A stretch of DNA of 64,000 nt from contig NZ_CP068159.1 of assembly GCF_016728505.1 (NCBI RefSeq), positions 1,488,001 through 1,552,000 of the forward strand. Direction: 5' to 3'. The DNA is from Corynebacterium riegelii. Its GTDB lineage: Bacteria > Actinomycetota > Actinomycetes > Mycobacteriales > Mycobacteriaceae. Under the pieces are notes generated by a model. The model searched no databases. It saw only the letters and a list, made by a program, of their open reading frames with translations, and was not told where the DNA came from. Every line of letters begins with the position of its first letter. Positions within the stretch are counted from its first letter, which is position 1. A program made the position numbers and the translations under genes. Positions 8,567 to 18,189 of the stretch are shown piece by piece.

Positions 8567-9915
8567 TTGACCCACCTCTTTCTCACATTGCCAATGATGG
8601 TTAGTGTCAAAATCCACGCCACAAGCGTGAACAGGCCCATACGGTACTCCGGCAGGTACGCCATCATTGCCAGTACCGCAATAAAGAATACGATGCAGAT
8701 CCAGTTGGAAACCGGGTACAGCGGCGCCTTGAAGTGCGACTCCTTGCCGGCGGCGTCCATGCGTTTACGAAAGTTCAGGTGCGACACGCAGATACCGGCC
8801 CAGGTGATCAGCTCCGTGCCCACGATGATGGCCAACAGCACTGCAAAGATTTTGCCTTCGAAGAAGTAGTTCAAGATGACCACCACGCCCATCAACGCGC
8901 CGTTGAACAGCAAAGCGTTGATGGGCAGCCCCTTTTCACTGGTTTTTGCAAGCGCAGCCGGGGCTTGGCCGCTTCGCGCCAGATCGCGCAGGGTGCGTGC
9001 GCCGGAATAGCTCATGGTGTTGAGCACGGAGGCGACGGCGATGACAATGACCACGTTGAGCAACGTCGCCGCGCCTTCGTATCCAACGCCAGTCAGCACA
9101 CGGATGAACGGGCTTTCATTGGACTCCTGCTCATTCCACGGGGCAAGCAGCAAAATAGTGCCAATACCGCCGATGTAGAACACCAGGATGCGCCAAATCA
9201 CGGAGCGCACAGCGCGGGGAATAGCGTGGTCCGGGTCGTCCGCCTCACCCGCGGCGGTACCGATGGACATGATGCCGCCAAACGTGAACGTTACCGCCAC
9301 CAGAGCAAACATCACGCCGCTTATCCCATTTGGCATAAAGCCGCCGTGCGCGGTGAGGTGCTGCGTGCCAATTGCCGGCTCCGGACCGAGGCCAAACACA
9401 AGCAGCAGCCCCAAGATAATCATCAGGACAAGAGCCGTGACCTTAGCCAAAGACAGCCAGTACTCGGTCTCAGCGAACACGCTCACACGAAGCAGATTCA
9501 GACCCAAGACAACAATCAGGGAGACCAGCGCGGTAATCCAGTGGGGAAAGCCCGGGAACCAAAAATCCAAGAAGGTACCCAGGGCGGTCATTTCCAACAT
9601 GCCCACCACGATGGTGGTAAACCACCAGTTCCAGCCGGTGATAAACCCTGCCCAGCGGCCGATGTACTCACGCGAATACGCTGCGAAAGAACCAGAGGTC
9701 GGGTGCTCTACCGCCATCTCTCCCAGCATGCGCATGAGAAAGAACACGATGACGCCAACGATGGCAAAAGACACAAGCACCGCCGGACCCGCATATTGAA
9801 TGGAGTCGGCGGAGCCAAGGAAAAGGCCCGTGCCAATTGCTGAGCCGAAGGCGATCATTTGCAACTGGCGGGATTTCACCCGCCGTTGCAACCCTGTTTC
9901 TTCGAGAGTGGTCAT
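8563..9915 (-). CDS. Amino acid permease (APC superfamily, AroP/GABA permease type)
   Basis: A 450-residue inner membrane transporter with about 12 hydrophobic segments. The first helix contains FGSAIGTGLFLGSADSIQYAGP, the family consensus for substrate backbone binding, and GWNWWFTTIVVGMLEM follows in TM3. Probable proton-coupled uptake of aromatic or other neutral amino acids; specificity is inferred only from its coupling to the aminotransferase gene. The start is ATG 9915, because a -10 element TACAGT (9922-9927) lies six bases upstream, so the mRNA is probably leaderless; an in-frame start 10 codons earlier is rejected for this reason. Confidence 0.85.
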   Translation of the reverse strand: MTTLEETGLQRRVKSRQLQMIAFGSAIGTGLFLGSADSIQYAGPAVLVSFAIVGVIVFFLMRMLGEMAVEHPTSGSFAAYSREYIGRWAGFITGWNWWFTTIVVGMLEMTALGTFLDFWFPGFPHWITALVSLIVVLGLNLLRVSVFAETEYWLSLAKVTALVLMIILGLLLVFGLGPEPAIGTQHLTAHGGFMPNGISGVMFALVAVTFTFGGIMSIGTAAGEADDPDHAIPRAVRSVIWRILVFYIGGIGTILLLAPWNEQESNESPFIRVLTGVGYEGAATLLNVVIVIAVASVLNTMSYSGARTLRDLARSGQAPAALAKTSEKGLPINALLFNGALMGVVVILNYFFEGKIFAVLLAIIVGTELITWAGICVSHLNFRKRMDAAGKESHFKAPLYPVSNWICIVFFIAVLAMMAYLPEYRMGLFTLVAWILTLTIIGNVRKRWVK

Positions 9916-9964
9916 GGGCTCACTGTAGCGAGCACCCTTGACCACCCTTCGAGCGCCCTAGGGC

Positions 9965-10942
9965 TTAGGCTTGGCCCTCAAACAAAGTGGTAACAGAACC
10001 ATTCTCAAAGATTTCATGAATGGTCTTTGCCAGAAGCGGAGCGATTGACAGCACCGTGAGGTTCTTCCAGCCCTCGGTGTTCTGCGGCAGAGTATCGGTG
10101 GTGATGACCTCTTCAGCGCCGCAATCGCTCAGACGCTCACGCGCCGGGTCGGAGAACACGCCGTGGGTACATGCAATCACCACGGACTTGGCGCCTGCTT
10201 CCTTCAGCACGCCTACAGCGCCGGCGATGGTGCCGCCGGTGTCAATCATGTCATCCATAAGGATGCAGTCCTTGCCCTCAACCTCACCGACGACGCGGTT
10301 GGAGACAACCTTGTTTGCGGCGTCAATGTCGCGGGTCTTGTGTACGAAGGCCATCGGCGCATCGCCCAGCATGTTGGCCCACTTCTCAGCGGACTTCACG
10401 CGGCCTGCGTCCGGGGAGACCACGACAAGGTTGTCCAGCGAGTACTTGGACTTGATGTAGTCCACCAGGATCGGCTGGGCGTGCATGTGGTCGACCGGGC
10501 CGTCGAAGAAGCCCTGGATCTGATCGGTGTGCAGGTCCACAGACACGATGCGGTCAGCGCCAGCTGCGGACAACAGGTCTGCCACCAGGCGGGCGGAAAT
10601 CGGCTCACGGCCGCGGTGCTTTTTGTCCTGGCGGGCGTACGGGTAGAACGGCAGGATCGCGGTGATGCGCTTCGCGGAGCCACGCTTGAGGGCATCAATC
10701 ATGATCAGCTGCTCCATCAGCCACTTGTTCAGCGGCTGTGCGTGGGACTGCATAACAAAGCAGTCAGAGCCGCGGACAGACTCCTCGAAGCGGATGAAGA
10801 TTTCACCGTTTGCAAAGTCACGGGCGGTGGTGGGGACAAGATCAATCCCCAGCTCCTTGGCCACAGCTTCAGCAAGTTCCGGGTGGGCCCGGCCGGTGAA
10901 CAGCTTGAGGTCCTTGTGGCTTTCCGTCGAGTATCCAGTCAT
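9965..10942 (-). CDS. prsA: Ribose-phosphate pyrophosphokinase
   Basis: Makes PRPP from ribose 5-phosphate and ATP for purine, pyrimidine, His, Trp and decaprenyl-phosphoryl-arabinose synthesis. The 325 residues carry FTGRAHPELAEAVAKELG at the N-terminus, the ATP loop RQDKKHRGREPISARLVADLL, VSPDAGRVK, and the PRPP motif LMDDMIDTGGT. The start lies five bases after the glmU stop, with GAAGGG upstream, so glmU-prsA is an operon as in other corynebacteria and mycobacteria. Confidence 0.95.
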   Translation of the reverse strand: MTGYSTESHKDLKLFTGRAHPELAEAVAKELGIDLVPTTARDFANGEIFIRFEESVRGSDCFVMQSHAQPLNKWLMEQLIMIDALKRGSAKRITAILPFYPYARQDKKHRGREPISARLVADLLSAAGADRIVSVDLHTDQIQGFFDGPVDHMHAQPILVDYIKSKYSLDNLVVVSPDAGRVKSAEKWANMLGDAPMAFVHKTRDIDAANKVVSNRVVGEVEGKDCILMDDMIDTGGTIAGAVGVLKEAGAKSVVIACTHGVFSDPARERLSDCGAEEVITTDTLPQNTEGWKNLTVLSIAPLLAKTIHEIFENGSVTTLFEGQA

Positions 10943-10947
10943 GTAAG

Positions 10948-12402
10948 TTATCGCCCTTCCGTAGACGCTTCGCGTGCTCGCTTTGCAGCCTCAGCTGCAT
11001 CGGTGCCCGGGCGGCGCTTTTCCACCCAGCCTTCGATGTTGCGCTGGCGGCCTTCCTTGATGGCCAGCGCACCTGCTGGCACATCTTCAGTGACCACTGT
11101 ACCCGCGCCGGTATACGCTCCATCACCAATGGTCAATGGTGCGACAAACATGGTGTCCGAGCCGGTGCGGCAGTAATCTCCGATGGTGGTGTGGTGCTTG
11201 TTTACCCCGTCGTAGTTCGCAAACACGGAGCTTGCGCCGATGTTGGTGTGCTTGCCCACGGTAGCGTCCCCAATGTAGGTCAGGTGCGGGACCTTGGAGC
11301 CCTCGCCGATCTTGGCGTTCTTGGATTCCACGAAGCCGCCGAGCTTGCCGCGTGCGCCAAGCTCTGTGCCGGGGCGGATGTAGGTAAATGGGCCGACGGT
11401 GGCTTCCTCACCAATCACGCCGAGCTCACCCTGGGTACGGACAACCTTTGCGCCTGCGCCGATCTCCATGTCGGTCAGCGTGGTGTCGGGGCCGATTTCG
11501 GCGCGGTCCCCAACCACGGTGGAGCCCCACAGCTGGGTATTCGGGTGAATGATGACGTCGCGGCCGATCTCTACCTCCACACCAATCCAGGTGGTGTCCG
11601 GGTCGATCACGGTGGCGCCGGCACGCATCGCGCGCTCTACTAAGCGACGGTTGAGTTCTTTACCAGCGGCGGCAAGCTGAACGCGGTCGTTGACACCGGC
11701 AAGCTCGCGTGCGTCGGGGGCGATGAAGGCGGAGACCTTCCGCCCGTCGTTACGCGCAATGCTCAGCACATCCGTGATGTAGAGCTCACCCTGCGCGTTG
11801 TCCGTGTTCAGGTGGGTCAAAGCTTCGCGCAGCACAGCACCGTCGAAGGCGAACACACCAGAGTTAACCTCGTGCACGCGGCGCTGCTCATCGGTGGCAT
11901 CCTTTTCCTCAACGATGCGCTGGACCTCGCCCGCTTCATCACGGATGATGCGCCCGTAACCGGTGGGGTTGTCAAACTCCAGGCTGAGCACCGTCACAGC
12001 AGCGTGCTCGTGCTCATGCTTTTCAACGAGGCGCTCAATCGTCTCCGCCGTCAACAACGGAACGTCACCGTTGGTAACCACCACGGTGCCGTCGAAATCC
12101 GGAATGGCGCTCAAACCAATTTGGACTGCGTGCCCGGTGCCGTGCTGTTCCTCCTGGACAGCCTGGCGGACCTCAATGCCCATCTGCTGCGCAATGGTGT
12201 CCACGGCAGGGGAGACCTGGTCACGCTGGTGGCCAACCACGGCAACGAGGTAGTTCGGGTGCACGCCAGCGGCAGCATGCAGGGAGTGGGACAACAGGCT
12301 GCGCCCGCCGATTTCGTGCAGCGTCTTTTGCCGGTCCGACTTCATGCGGGTTCCGGCGCCAGCTGCGAGGACAACTACGGCACGTTGCTTCTTAGAATCC
12401 AT
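10948..12402 (-). CDS. glmU: Bifunctional GlcN-1-P acetyltransferase / UDP-GlcNAc pyrophosphorylase
   Basis: Makes UDP-GlcNAc for peptidoglycan. The N-terminal half has the nucleotidyltransferase signature VVLAAGAGTRMKSDRQKTLHEI (about residues 8-29) and VVTNGDVPLL; the C-terminal half is a left-handed beta helix ending in SDTMFVAPLTIGDGAYTGAGTVV. 484 residues is normal. The start is set at ATG 12402: TAAACT (12410-12415) lies seven bases upstream with a TTGAAG -35 candidate 15 bp further on, so the transcript is probably leaderless and begins inside the 3' end of the MFS gene. Confidence 0.95.
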   Translation of the reverse strand: MDSKKQRAVVVLAAGAGTRMKSDRQKTLHEIGGRSLLSHSLHAAAGVHPNYLVAVVGHQRDQVSPAVDTIAQQMGIEVRQAVQEEQHGTGHAVQIGLSAIPDFDGTVVVTNGDVPLLTAETIERLVEKHEHEHAAVTVLSLEFDNPTGYGRIIRDEAGEVQRIVEEKDATDEQRRVHEVNSGVFAFDGAVLREALTHLNTDNAQGELYITDVLSIARNDGRKVSAFIAPDARELAGVNDRVQLAAAGKELNRRLVERAMRAGATVIDPDTTWIGVEVEIGRDVIIHPNTQLWGSTVVGDRAEIGPDTTLTDMEIGAGAKVVRTQGELGVIGEEATVGPFTYIRPGTELGARGKLGGFVESKNAKIGEGSKVPHLTYIGDATVGKHTNIGASSVFANYDGVNKHHTTIGDYCRTGSDTMFVAPLTIGDGAYTGAGTVVTEDVPAGALAIKEGRQRNIEGWVEKRRPGTDAAEAAKRAREASTEGR

Positions 12403-12412
12403 GCCGCACAGT

Positions 12413-13633
12413 TTAACGCTTAGAAACATCCTTCAACCGGGATGCGCCAACAACGCCGGCAACACCAACTACTGCCAGGAAGATCAGTGCCGCCTGTGGG
12501 CCCAGAAGCGAGATCGCGGAAGACAGTGCACCGACGGCCAAGAGCACGATGCCCATCACCGTGTTGGAAGCACCGGTGATCAGCGTGCGGGTATCCCCCT
12601 CCGCCATGTCCACCAGGTATGTCTTGCGGCTGACGCGCACCGAGGTGTGTGCCAGGTTGACCAGGAAGAACCCAAGCGGCATTACCCACACGTTCACGCT
12701 GTCAGGCAGCACCGACGCACTCAACACCAGCAGCACCAGCACAACAGACGCGACGCCTGCACCCCACGCCATAGTCAGCTTGGAGGAGCGGTCCGACCAC
12801 AGACCCGAGATGCGACCACCAAGCAGGCTTGCGCCGCCTGAGGCGATGACAAATGCGCCAAGTCCCCTAAGGTCTGCACCCGCCTGGCTGGCCAACACGA
12901 CAATAAAAGGCGTTGAGAGCGCAGTGACCAGCATCAGGGAACGCACCACCAGGAAGCGCTGGAGGTCTTTGTTTTCCTTGACCAGCCCTAAAATATCGCG
13001 AAAACTCGCCGTGTCTTTCTTGGAGTCCTCCGGCTCTGGCTCATCGATGCTTTGAAACACCAAAGACGCCAACGCCCACGTCACCGCGCCTGCAAACAGC
13101 AACACGTGCAACGACACGTCAACGAACATGAGCCCCACGCCAACCGCCAGCGTAAACGCGCCGGCAAGGGCGGTTGCACGCCCCGTGATCTCACCACGCT
13201 TGCCCTTGGAAATCGTTCTTCCTTGGACGTCTTTGCCAGCAATCGAGCACAACGAGCGGAACGTCGCGTGGACGGCAAGCAGGATGATGGTGAAAAGGCC
13301 GAGCAACGTGGCGTCGAAAAGCAAGGCACTGATCGCAATGCCCATGGCTGCCGCAAACTGACCCCAGGAGCCGAGCAGCCATACTCGTTTGCGCGAGCGT
13401 TGAGAGGTTACCCACGGGCTTAAAAACGCCTGCGGCAACATCGACAGGGACTCGCGCACCGGTACGAGCAGCGAGGTGAACACGTGCGGAACACCTGCCG
13501 CGGAAAACAACCAGGGAAGGACCGTTTTCGGAGCAACAATCTGATCCCCAATGTTTTGCAGGCCGTTGGACCAAATGAAACGACGGGCGTTGCGCTCTTC
13601 CGTGTGCTCTTCAGTACGGGGCTGGTTGCTCAT
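12413..13633 (-). CDS. MFS transporter
   Basis: A 406-residue membrane protein with about 12 hydrophobic segments in two halves separated by a charged loop (about residues 190-210, DEPEPEDSKKD). It belongs to the major facilitator superfamily; the first half has FSAAGVPHVFTSLLVPVRES and a conserved arginine-rich loop (SQRSRKR). No substrate can be named. The start at 13633 is supported by -10 TACTAT (13641-13646), seven bases before ATG (leaderless). The stop lies 10 bp before the glmU start, so readthrough into glmU is likely. Confidence 0.75.
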   Translation of the reverse strand: MSNQPRTEEHTEERNARRFIWSNGLQNIGDQIVAPKTVLPWLFSAAGVPHVFTSLLVPVRESLSMLPQAFLSPWVTSQRSRKRVWLLGSWGQFAAAMGIAISALLFDATLLGLFTIILLAVHATFRSLCSIAGKDVQGRTISKGKRGEITGRATALAGAFTLAVGVGLMFVDVSLHVLLFAGAVTWALASLVFQSIDEPEPEDSKKDTASFRDILGLVKENKDLQRFLVVRSLMLVTALSTPFIVVLASQAGADLRGLGAFVIASGGASLLGGRISGLWSDRSSKLTMAWGAGVASVVLVLLVLSASVLPDSVNVWVMPLGFFLVNLAHTSVRVSRKTYLVDMAEGDTRTLITGASNTVMGIVLLAVGALSSAISLLGPQAALIFLAVVGVAGVVGASRLKDVSKR

Positions 13634-13668
13634 ACTGCGGATAGTAGTCCCTGCACAAAATGAAAAAG

Positions 13669-13740
13669 CTTCCCCACCAGGACTCGAACCTAGAATGACG
13701 GTACCAAAAACCGTAGTGTTGCCAATTACACCATGGGGAA
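13669..13740 (-). tRNA. tRNA-Gln (anticodon TTG)
   Basis: 72 nt read on the minus strand. Acceptor stem TTCCCCA pairs with TGGGGAA, discriminator G. The D arm has the GTG/CAC pairing; anticodon stem ACGGT/ACCGT encloses TTTTGGT with anticodon TTG; the T arm contains GGTTCGAGTCC. CCA is not encoded. It stands alone between the MFS gene and the TetR gene. Confidence 0.95.
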
Positions 13741-13817
13741 TAGCACCGCTGATTGTAGACTACGCGCGGCCGCTGCCAAACACGGGGTGGTGGGGGTAAC
13801 CCTCTAAGCTAGGAAAC

Positions 13818-14432
13818 ATGGCTCGAACGCGAATGACTGCACCCCAGCGCAGGGAGCAATTGATCGGTGTTGGGCGCCAGGCATTCGCCGAGCGCGGCTT
13901 CGACGGCATCTCCATGGAAGAGATCGCCGCACGAGCGGGTGTGTCCAAGCCAGTGGTCTATGAACACTTTGGCAGCAAAGTGGGCCTCTACCAGGAGGTT
14001 GTGCGTTTGGAGATGGCCCGCCTGGAGGAGGCAATTACGTCTTCCATCCAGTCCGGAAGGTGGCGCGAGCGCATTGAGCGCGGCGTGTTGGCGCTGCTGA
14101 CCTACGTGGAGGATGAGACGGATGGTTTTGTCATCCTGGCGCACGGCCAGTTGCCGGGGGAAGGGCGGACCTATTCCACCATCCTCAACCGTGTGACAGC
14201 ACAGGTGAGTTACCTGCTGGGGGAGGCGTTTAAGCACCGCGGGCTCGACTCGGCGATGGCGGGCCTGTACGGTCAGGCCCTTGTTGGCACCGTTTCCAAC
14301 TCCGCGCTGTGGTGGTTGGATGAGCGCAAGCCGGACAAGCACACGGTTGCGGCGCACATTTCCAATTTGTGTTGGAACGGGTTGCGGGGGATGGAAGCAC
14401 AGCCGCGTGTGTATGGAGAAGAGGAAGCGTAG
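13818..14432 (+). CDS. TetR family transcriptional regulator upstream of mfd
   Basis: A 204-residue regulator. Residues about 10-60 form the TetR helix-turn-helix: GISMEEIAARAGVSKPVVYEHFGSKVGLY. The C-terminal ligand domain is divergent and its inducer unknown. TAAGCT (13805-13810) lies seven bases before the ATG and supports a leaderless start. The stop is three bases before mfd, so both share a transcript; the same pair is seen in related actinobacteria, but a regulatory link to repair is not shown by the sequence. Confidence 0.85.
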   Translation: MARTRMTAPQRREQLIGVGRQAFAERGFDGISMEEIAARAGVSKPVVYEHFGSKVGLYQEVVRLEMARLEEAITSSIQSGRWRERIERGVLALLTYVEDETDGFVILAHGQLPGEGRTYSTILNRVTAQVSYLLGEAFKHRGLDSAMAGLYGQALVGTVSNSALWWLDERKPDKHTVAAHISNLCWNGLRGMEAQPRVYGEEEA

Positions 14433-14435
14433 AAC

Positions 14436-17400
14436 ATGACATCGAGCACACCCGCCGCACTTGGTGGGCTTCTCACGGCAGCGTTGACTGACCCGAAACT
14501 CAAAGGGGTTGTCGCGCGCGTGGGGGATGAGTCCTTGCACATCACTGCGATTGATCAGGCACGTGCGTGGGTTGCGGGTGCCCTGGCTAGGCAGGTGCCG
14601 GTGCTGGTAGTTACCGCCACGGGGCACGAGGCCGAGGACCTTGCCGCGGAGCTGAAGGCGCTGGTTGGTGAGCACAAGGTTGCTCACTACCCGGCGCTGG
14701 AGACCCTGCCGCATGAGCGTTTGTCGCCTGCCGCGGATGTGGTGGGCAGGCGCGCGAAGGTGTTGTGGGAGAAACCGCGGGTGGTGGTTGCTGCCGCACG
14801 TGCGGTGTGCCAGCCGGTGCTGCCTGCCGTTGCACCGATTGAGGTCGCGGTGGATGCGGAGTGCGAGTTCGATGATCTTGTGCGTCGCGTCGAGTACTTC
14901 GGCTACTCGCACGTGGACATGGTTGCCACCCGCGGCGAGTTCGCGGTGCGCGGCGGCATCCTGGATGTGTTTCCCACCACGGCGTTAAACCCGGTGCGTA
15001 TTGAGTTTTGGGGAGACGAGGTTACGGACATCCGCAGCTTCGCGGTTGCGGACCAGCGCACCATTGAAGAACTACCGCAGGTCCGTTTGTTCCCCGCGCG
15101 CCAGTTGCTTATCGACGCTGACGTGAAAGCCTCAGCCGACACCCTCGCCCGCCGCTTCCCATCGAATCCGACCTTGTCGTCCCTGCTTGGCCGAGTTGCC
15201 GAAGGCGTGCATGCCGCGGGTGAGGAAGCGCTGATGCCCGCGTTGACTTCGCAGCCGTGGCAGGTGCTGCCGGAGCTGTTTGAGGGCGGCATCGTGTTGG
15301 TGACCAGCCCGGAGAAGGTCCGCACCCGCATCGCGGACCTGGAGGCAACGGACCGCGAGTTCCTGGAGGCAGGGTGGGAGGCCGTCGCCATGGGGGCAGA
15401 GGGCCCGGTTGCTGTGGAAGGCGTTGACTTAGAGGCATCGTCGTACCGCTCCTTCGAGTCGCTGGAGATCTCCGCGCGCAAGGCTGGCAACGCCTGGTGG
15501 ACGTTCGCCCCGCCAGGCATGTTCAATGCGGACGATAGGGCCACGCTGCCGCTGGAGTTCGACGCCGCACCCGCACCGAAGGGAGACCCGAAGGCAATCG
15601 AGCAGCTGTACGCAACGCTGAAGCTGCACGTGGTGGAAAACCACGGCAAGGTGGCGTTCGTGGCGCCTGCGAAGGGCACCGTGGAGCGCATGGCGGAGCG
15701 TCTGCGTGAGCACGGCATCTCCGCGCGCATTGCAACACCTGGCCTGGAGCCGGTTGAAGGTGCTGCCACGCTGTACCAGGCGCTTTCCCACGGCGGCCTC
15801 GTCTTTGGCTGGCCGAACCTGGTTGTGGTGACGGAAACCGATGTCACCGGCAACCGCGTGGGTGATATTGCGGGGGCGAAGCGTCGTGCGCCGAAGCGCC
15901 GTAACCGTGTGGACCCGCTGGCACTCAAACCCGGCGACTACGTGGTGCACGAAACCCACGGCATTGGCCGATTCCTCAAGATGGCGGAGCGCACCGTGGC
16001 AGATTCGCGCCGCGAGTACATCGTGCTGGAGTACCAGGCCGCCAAGCGTGGCCAGCCCGCGGACCAGCTCTGGGTGCCCATGGAATCGCTGGACCTGCTG
16101 AGTAAGTACACGGGCGGGGAGAAGCCGAGCTTAAGCAAAATGGGTGGCTCCGACTGGAAGTCCACCAAGCGCAAGGCGCGCGCCGCGGTGCGCGAGATCG
16201 CCGGCGAGCTTATTGAGCTCTACGCCAAGCGCCAAGCCGCGCCGGGCCACGCGTTTGCGCCGGATACGCCGTGGCAAAACGAGATGGAAGACGCCTTCCC
16301 GTTTGTGGAGACGGAAGACCAGCTCGCTGCGATTGAGGCCGTGAAGCACGACATGGAGCAGCCGGTGCCGATGGACCGTGTGATTGTGGGTGATGTGGGT
16401 TTTGGCAAGACAGAGGTTGCCGTGCGCGCCGCGTTCAAAGCGGTCCAGGACGGCAAACAGGTAGCGGTGCTCGTGCCTACAACCCTGCTTGCCCAGCAGC
16501 ATTACTCTACGTTCAGCCAGCGTATGGACGGTTTCGGTGTGACCGTGCGCGAATTGTCCCGTTTCACCTCCGCAGGAGACGCGAAAAAGATCCAAGCCGG
16601 TCTTGCAGACGGTTCGGTGGACGTTGTCATTGGCACCCACCGCCTGTTGTCCACTGGTATGCAGTGGAAAAACCTAGGCCTGATCGTGGTGGATGAGGAG
16701 CAGCGTTTCGGTGTGGAGCACAAGGAGCACATCAAGGCGCTGAAATCTCACGTGGATGTGCTGACCATGACGGCAACGCCGATCCCGCGCACCTTGGAGA
16801 TGTCGCTGACCGGTATCCGCGAGATGACGTCTATCACCACCCCACCGGAAGACCGCCACCCGGTGCTAACGTACGTTGGCCCGCAGGAGGACAAGCAGGT
16901 TGCGGCCGCGATCCGGCGCGAGTTGCTGCGGGACGGCCAGGTGTTCTTCATCCACAACAAAGTTGCCGACATTGAAAAAGCTGCCCGACGTATCCGCGAC
17001 CTGGTTCCGGAGGCGCGAGTGGTAGTCGCCCACGGCCAGATGTCTGAGCAGCTGCTGGAACAAACCGTGCAGGGTTTTTGGAACCGCGAGTACGACGTGT
17101 TGGTATGTACCACCATCGTGGAAACCGGCCTGGACATTGCGAACGCGAACACGCTGATTGTGGAAAACGCGCAGAACATGGGCCTGTCCCAGCTGCACCA
17201 GCTGCGTGGCCGCGTTGGCCGTTCGCGTGAGCGGGCGTACGCCTATTTCCTGTACCCGAAGGACATCACGCTGACGGAAACCTCCTATGACCGCCTGGCC
17301 ACGATCGCGCAGAATAACGACCTTGGCGCAGGCATTGCCGTTGCGCAGAAGGACTTGGAGATGCGCGGCGCCGGAAACGTGTTGGGCTCTGAGCAGTCCG

Positions 17401-18005
17401 GCCACATCGCGGGCGTTGGCTTTGACATGTACGTCCGCCTGGTGGGTGAGGCCGTGGAGACCTTCAAGGCGCTGATGAAGGGCGAGGTTGTCGATGCCAC
17501 CGATCAGGCGCCGAAGGAGATCCGGGTGGACCTGCCAGTGGACGCCCACATTCCGGAGACCTACATCAACTCCGAACGCCTGCGCCTGGAGGCCTACCGC
17601 AAACTTGCGGAGGCCCGCGGTGAAGAAGCGCTGCGCCAGGTTGCCGATGAAATGGTGGACCGCTTCGGGCCCCTGCCTACGGAGGTGGAGTTTCTCATGG
17701 AGGTCGCGCGCCTGCGTGACCAGGCCCGCAGCGTTGGGGTCTCGGACATTTTGAGCCAGGGTAACCGCTTGAAGTTCCACCCGGTTGAGCTGCCGGACTC
17801 CAAGCAGGTGCGCCTGAAGCGCCTGTACCCGGGTGCGACGTACCGTGCTGCGGCGAAAACGGTCCAGGTGCCGATGCCGCGTGAGTCGAAGGCTATTAAC
17901 AGTCCCTCGCTACGCGACACCGAGCTGCTGCAGTGGGTCTCACACTTCCTCAGCGACATGTTTGACGCCCCCGATGCCTCCGGCGTGTTCTCCTTTAAGG
18001 GATAA
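14436..18005 (+). CDS. mfd: Transcription-repair coupling factor
   Basis: A 1189-residue ATP-dependent translocase that removes stalled RNA polymerase and recruits UvrA. The N-terminal UvrB-like region has RRVEYFGYSHVDMVATRGEFAVRGG; the CarD-like RNAP-interaction domain begins at LKPGDYVVHETHGIGRF (about 493-509). Translocase motifs are GDVGFGKTEVAVR (about 650), DEEQRFG, TATPIPRTLEMS, and QLRGRVGRSRERAYAYF; the C-terminal TRCF domain follows. Full length. The start is ATG 14436, three bases after the TetR stop. Confidence 0.97.
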   Translation: MTSSTPAALGGLLTAALTDPKLKGVVARVGDESLHITAIDQARAWVAGALARQVPVLVVTATGHEAEDLAAELKALVGEHKVAHYPALETLPHERLSPAADVVGRRAKVLWEKPRVVVAAARAVCQPVLPAVAPIEVAVDAECEFDDLVRRVEYFGYSHVDMVATRGEFAVRGGILDVFPTTALNPVRIEFWGDEVTDIRSFAVADQRTIEELPQVRLFPARQLLIDADVKASADTLARRFPSNPTLSSLLGRVAEGVHAAGEEALMPALTSQPWQVLPELFEGGIVLVTSPEKVRTRIADLEATDREFLEAGWEAVAMGAEGPVAVEGVDLEASSYRSFESLEISARKAGNAWWTFAPPGMFNADDRATLPLEFDAAPAPKGDPKAIEQLYATLKLHVVENHGKVAFVAPAKGTVERMAERLREHGISARIATPGLEPVEGAATLYQALSHGGLVFGWPNLVVVTETDVTGNRVGDIAGAKRRAPKRRNRVDPLALKPGDYVVHETHGIGRFLKMAERTVADSRREYIVLEYQAAKRGQPADQLWVPMESLDLLSKYTGGEKPSLSKMGGSDWKSTKRKARAAVREIAGELIELYAKRQAAPGHAFAPDTPWQNEMEDAFPFVETEDQLAAIEAVKHDMEQPVPMDRVIVGDVGFGKTEVAVRAAFKAVQDGKQVAVLVPTTLLAQQHYSTFSQRMDGFGVTVRELSRFTSAGDAKKIQAGLADGSVDVVIGTHRLLSTGMQWKNLGLIVVDEEQRFGVEHKEHIKALKSHVDVLTMTATPIPRTLEMSLTGIREMTSITTPPEDRHPVLTYVGPQEDKQVAAAIRRELLRDGQVFFIHNKVADIEKAARRIRDLVPEARVVVAHGQMSEQLLEQTVQGFWNREYDVLVCTTIVETGLDIANANTLIVENAQNMGLSQLHQLRGRVGRSRERAYAYFLYPKDITLTETSYDRLATIAQNNDLGAGIAVAQKDLEMRGAGNVLGSEQSGHIAGVGFDMYVRLVGEAVETFKALMKGEVVDATDQAPKEIRVDLPVDAHIPETYINSERLRLEAYRKLAEARGEEALRQVADEMVDRFGPLPTEVEFLMEVARLRDQARSVGVSDILSQGNRLKFHPVELPDSKQVRLKRLYPGATYRAAAKTVQVPMPRESKAINSPSLRDTELLQWVSHFLSDMFDAPDASGVFSFKG

Positions 18006-18104
18006 GCGTTAAGGGCTAGCCCGACCTCACACACGAAAAAGCGAAAAACGTACCCCTTGTGTGTGGGGTTGGGGGAGGGGTCGTATTATCGTCGAGAAGC
18101 AAAA

Positions 18105-18181
18105 GCCCCTATAGCCCAATTGGCAGAGGCAGCGGACTTAAAATCCGCCAAGTGTCGGTTCGAGCCCGACTGGGGGCACCA
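18105..18181 (+). tRNA. tRNA with anticodon TAA (Leu), short variable loop
   Basis: 77 nt including an encoded CCA. Acceptor GCCCCTA pairs with TGGGGGC, discriminator A. Anticodon stem GCGGA/TCCGC encloses CTTAAAA, so the anticodon reads TAA (codon UUA). T arm GTCGG-TTCGAGC-CCGAC. The region between anticodon and T stems is only five bases (CAAGT), a class I layout, while bacterial tRNA-Leu normally has a long variable arm. A -10-like TATTAT lies at 18084-18089. Confidence 0.88.
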
Positions 18182-18189
18182 AAGCCGCG

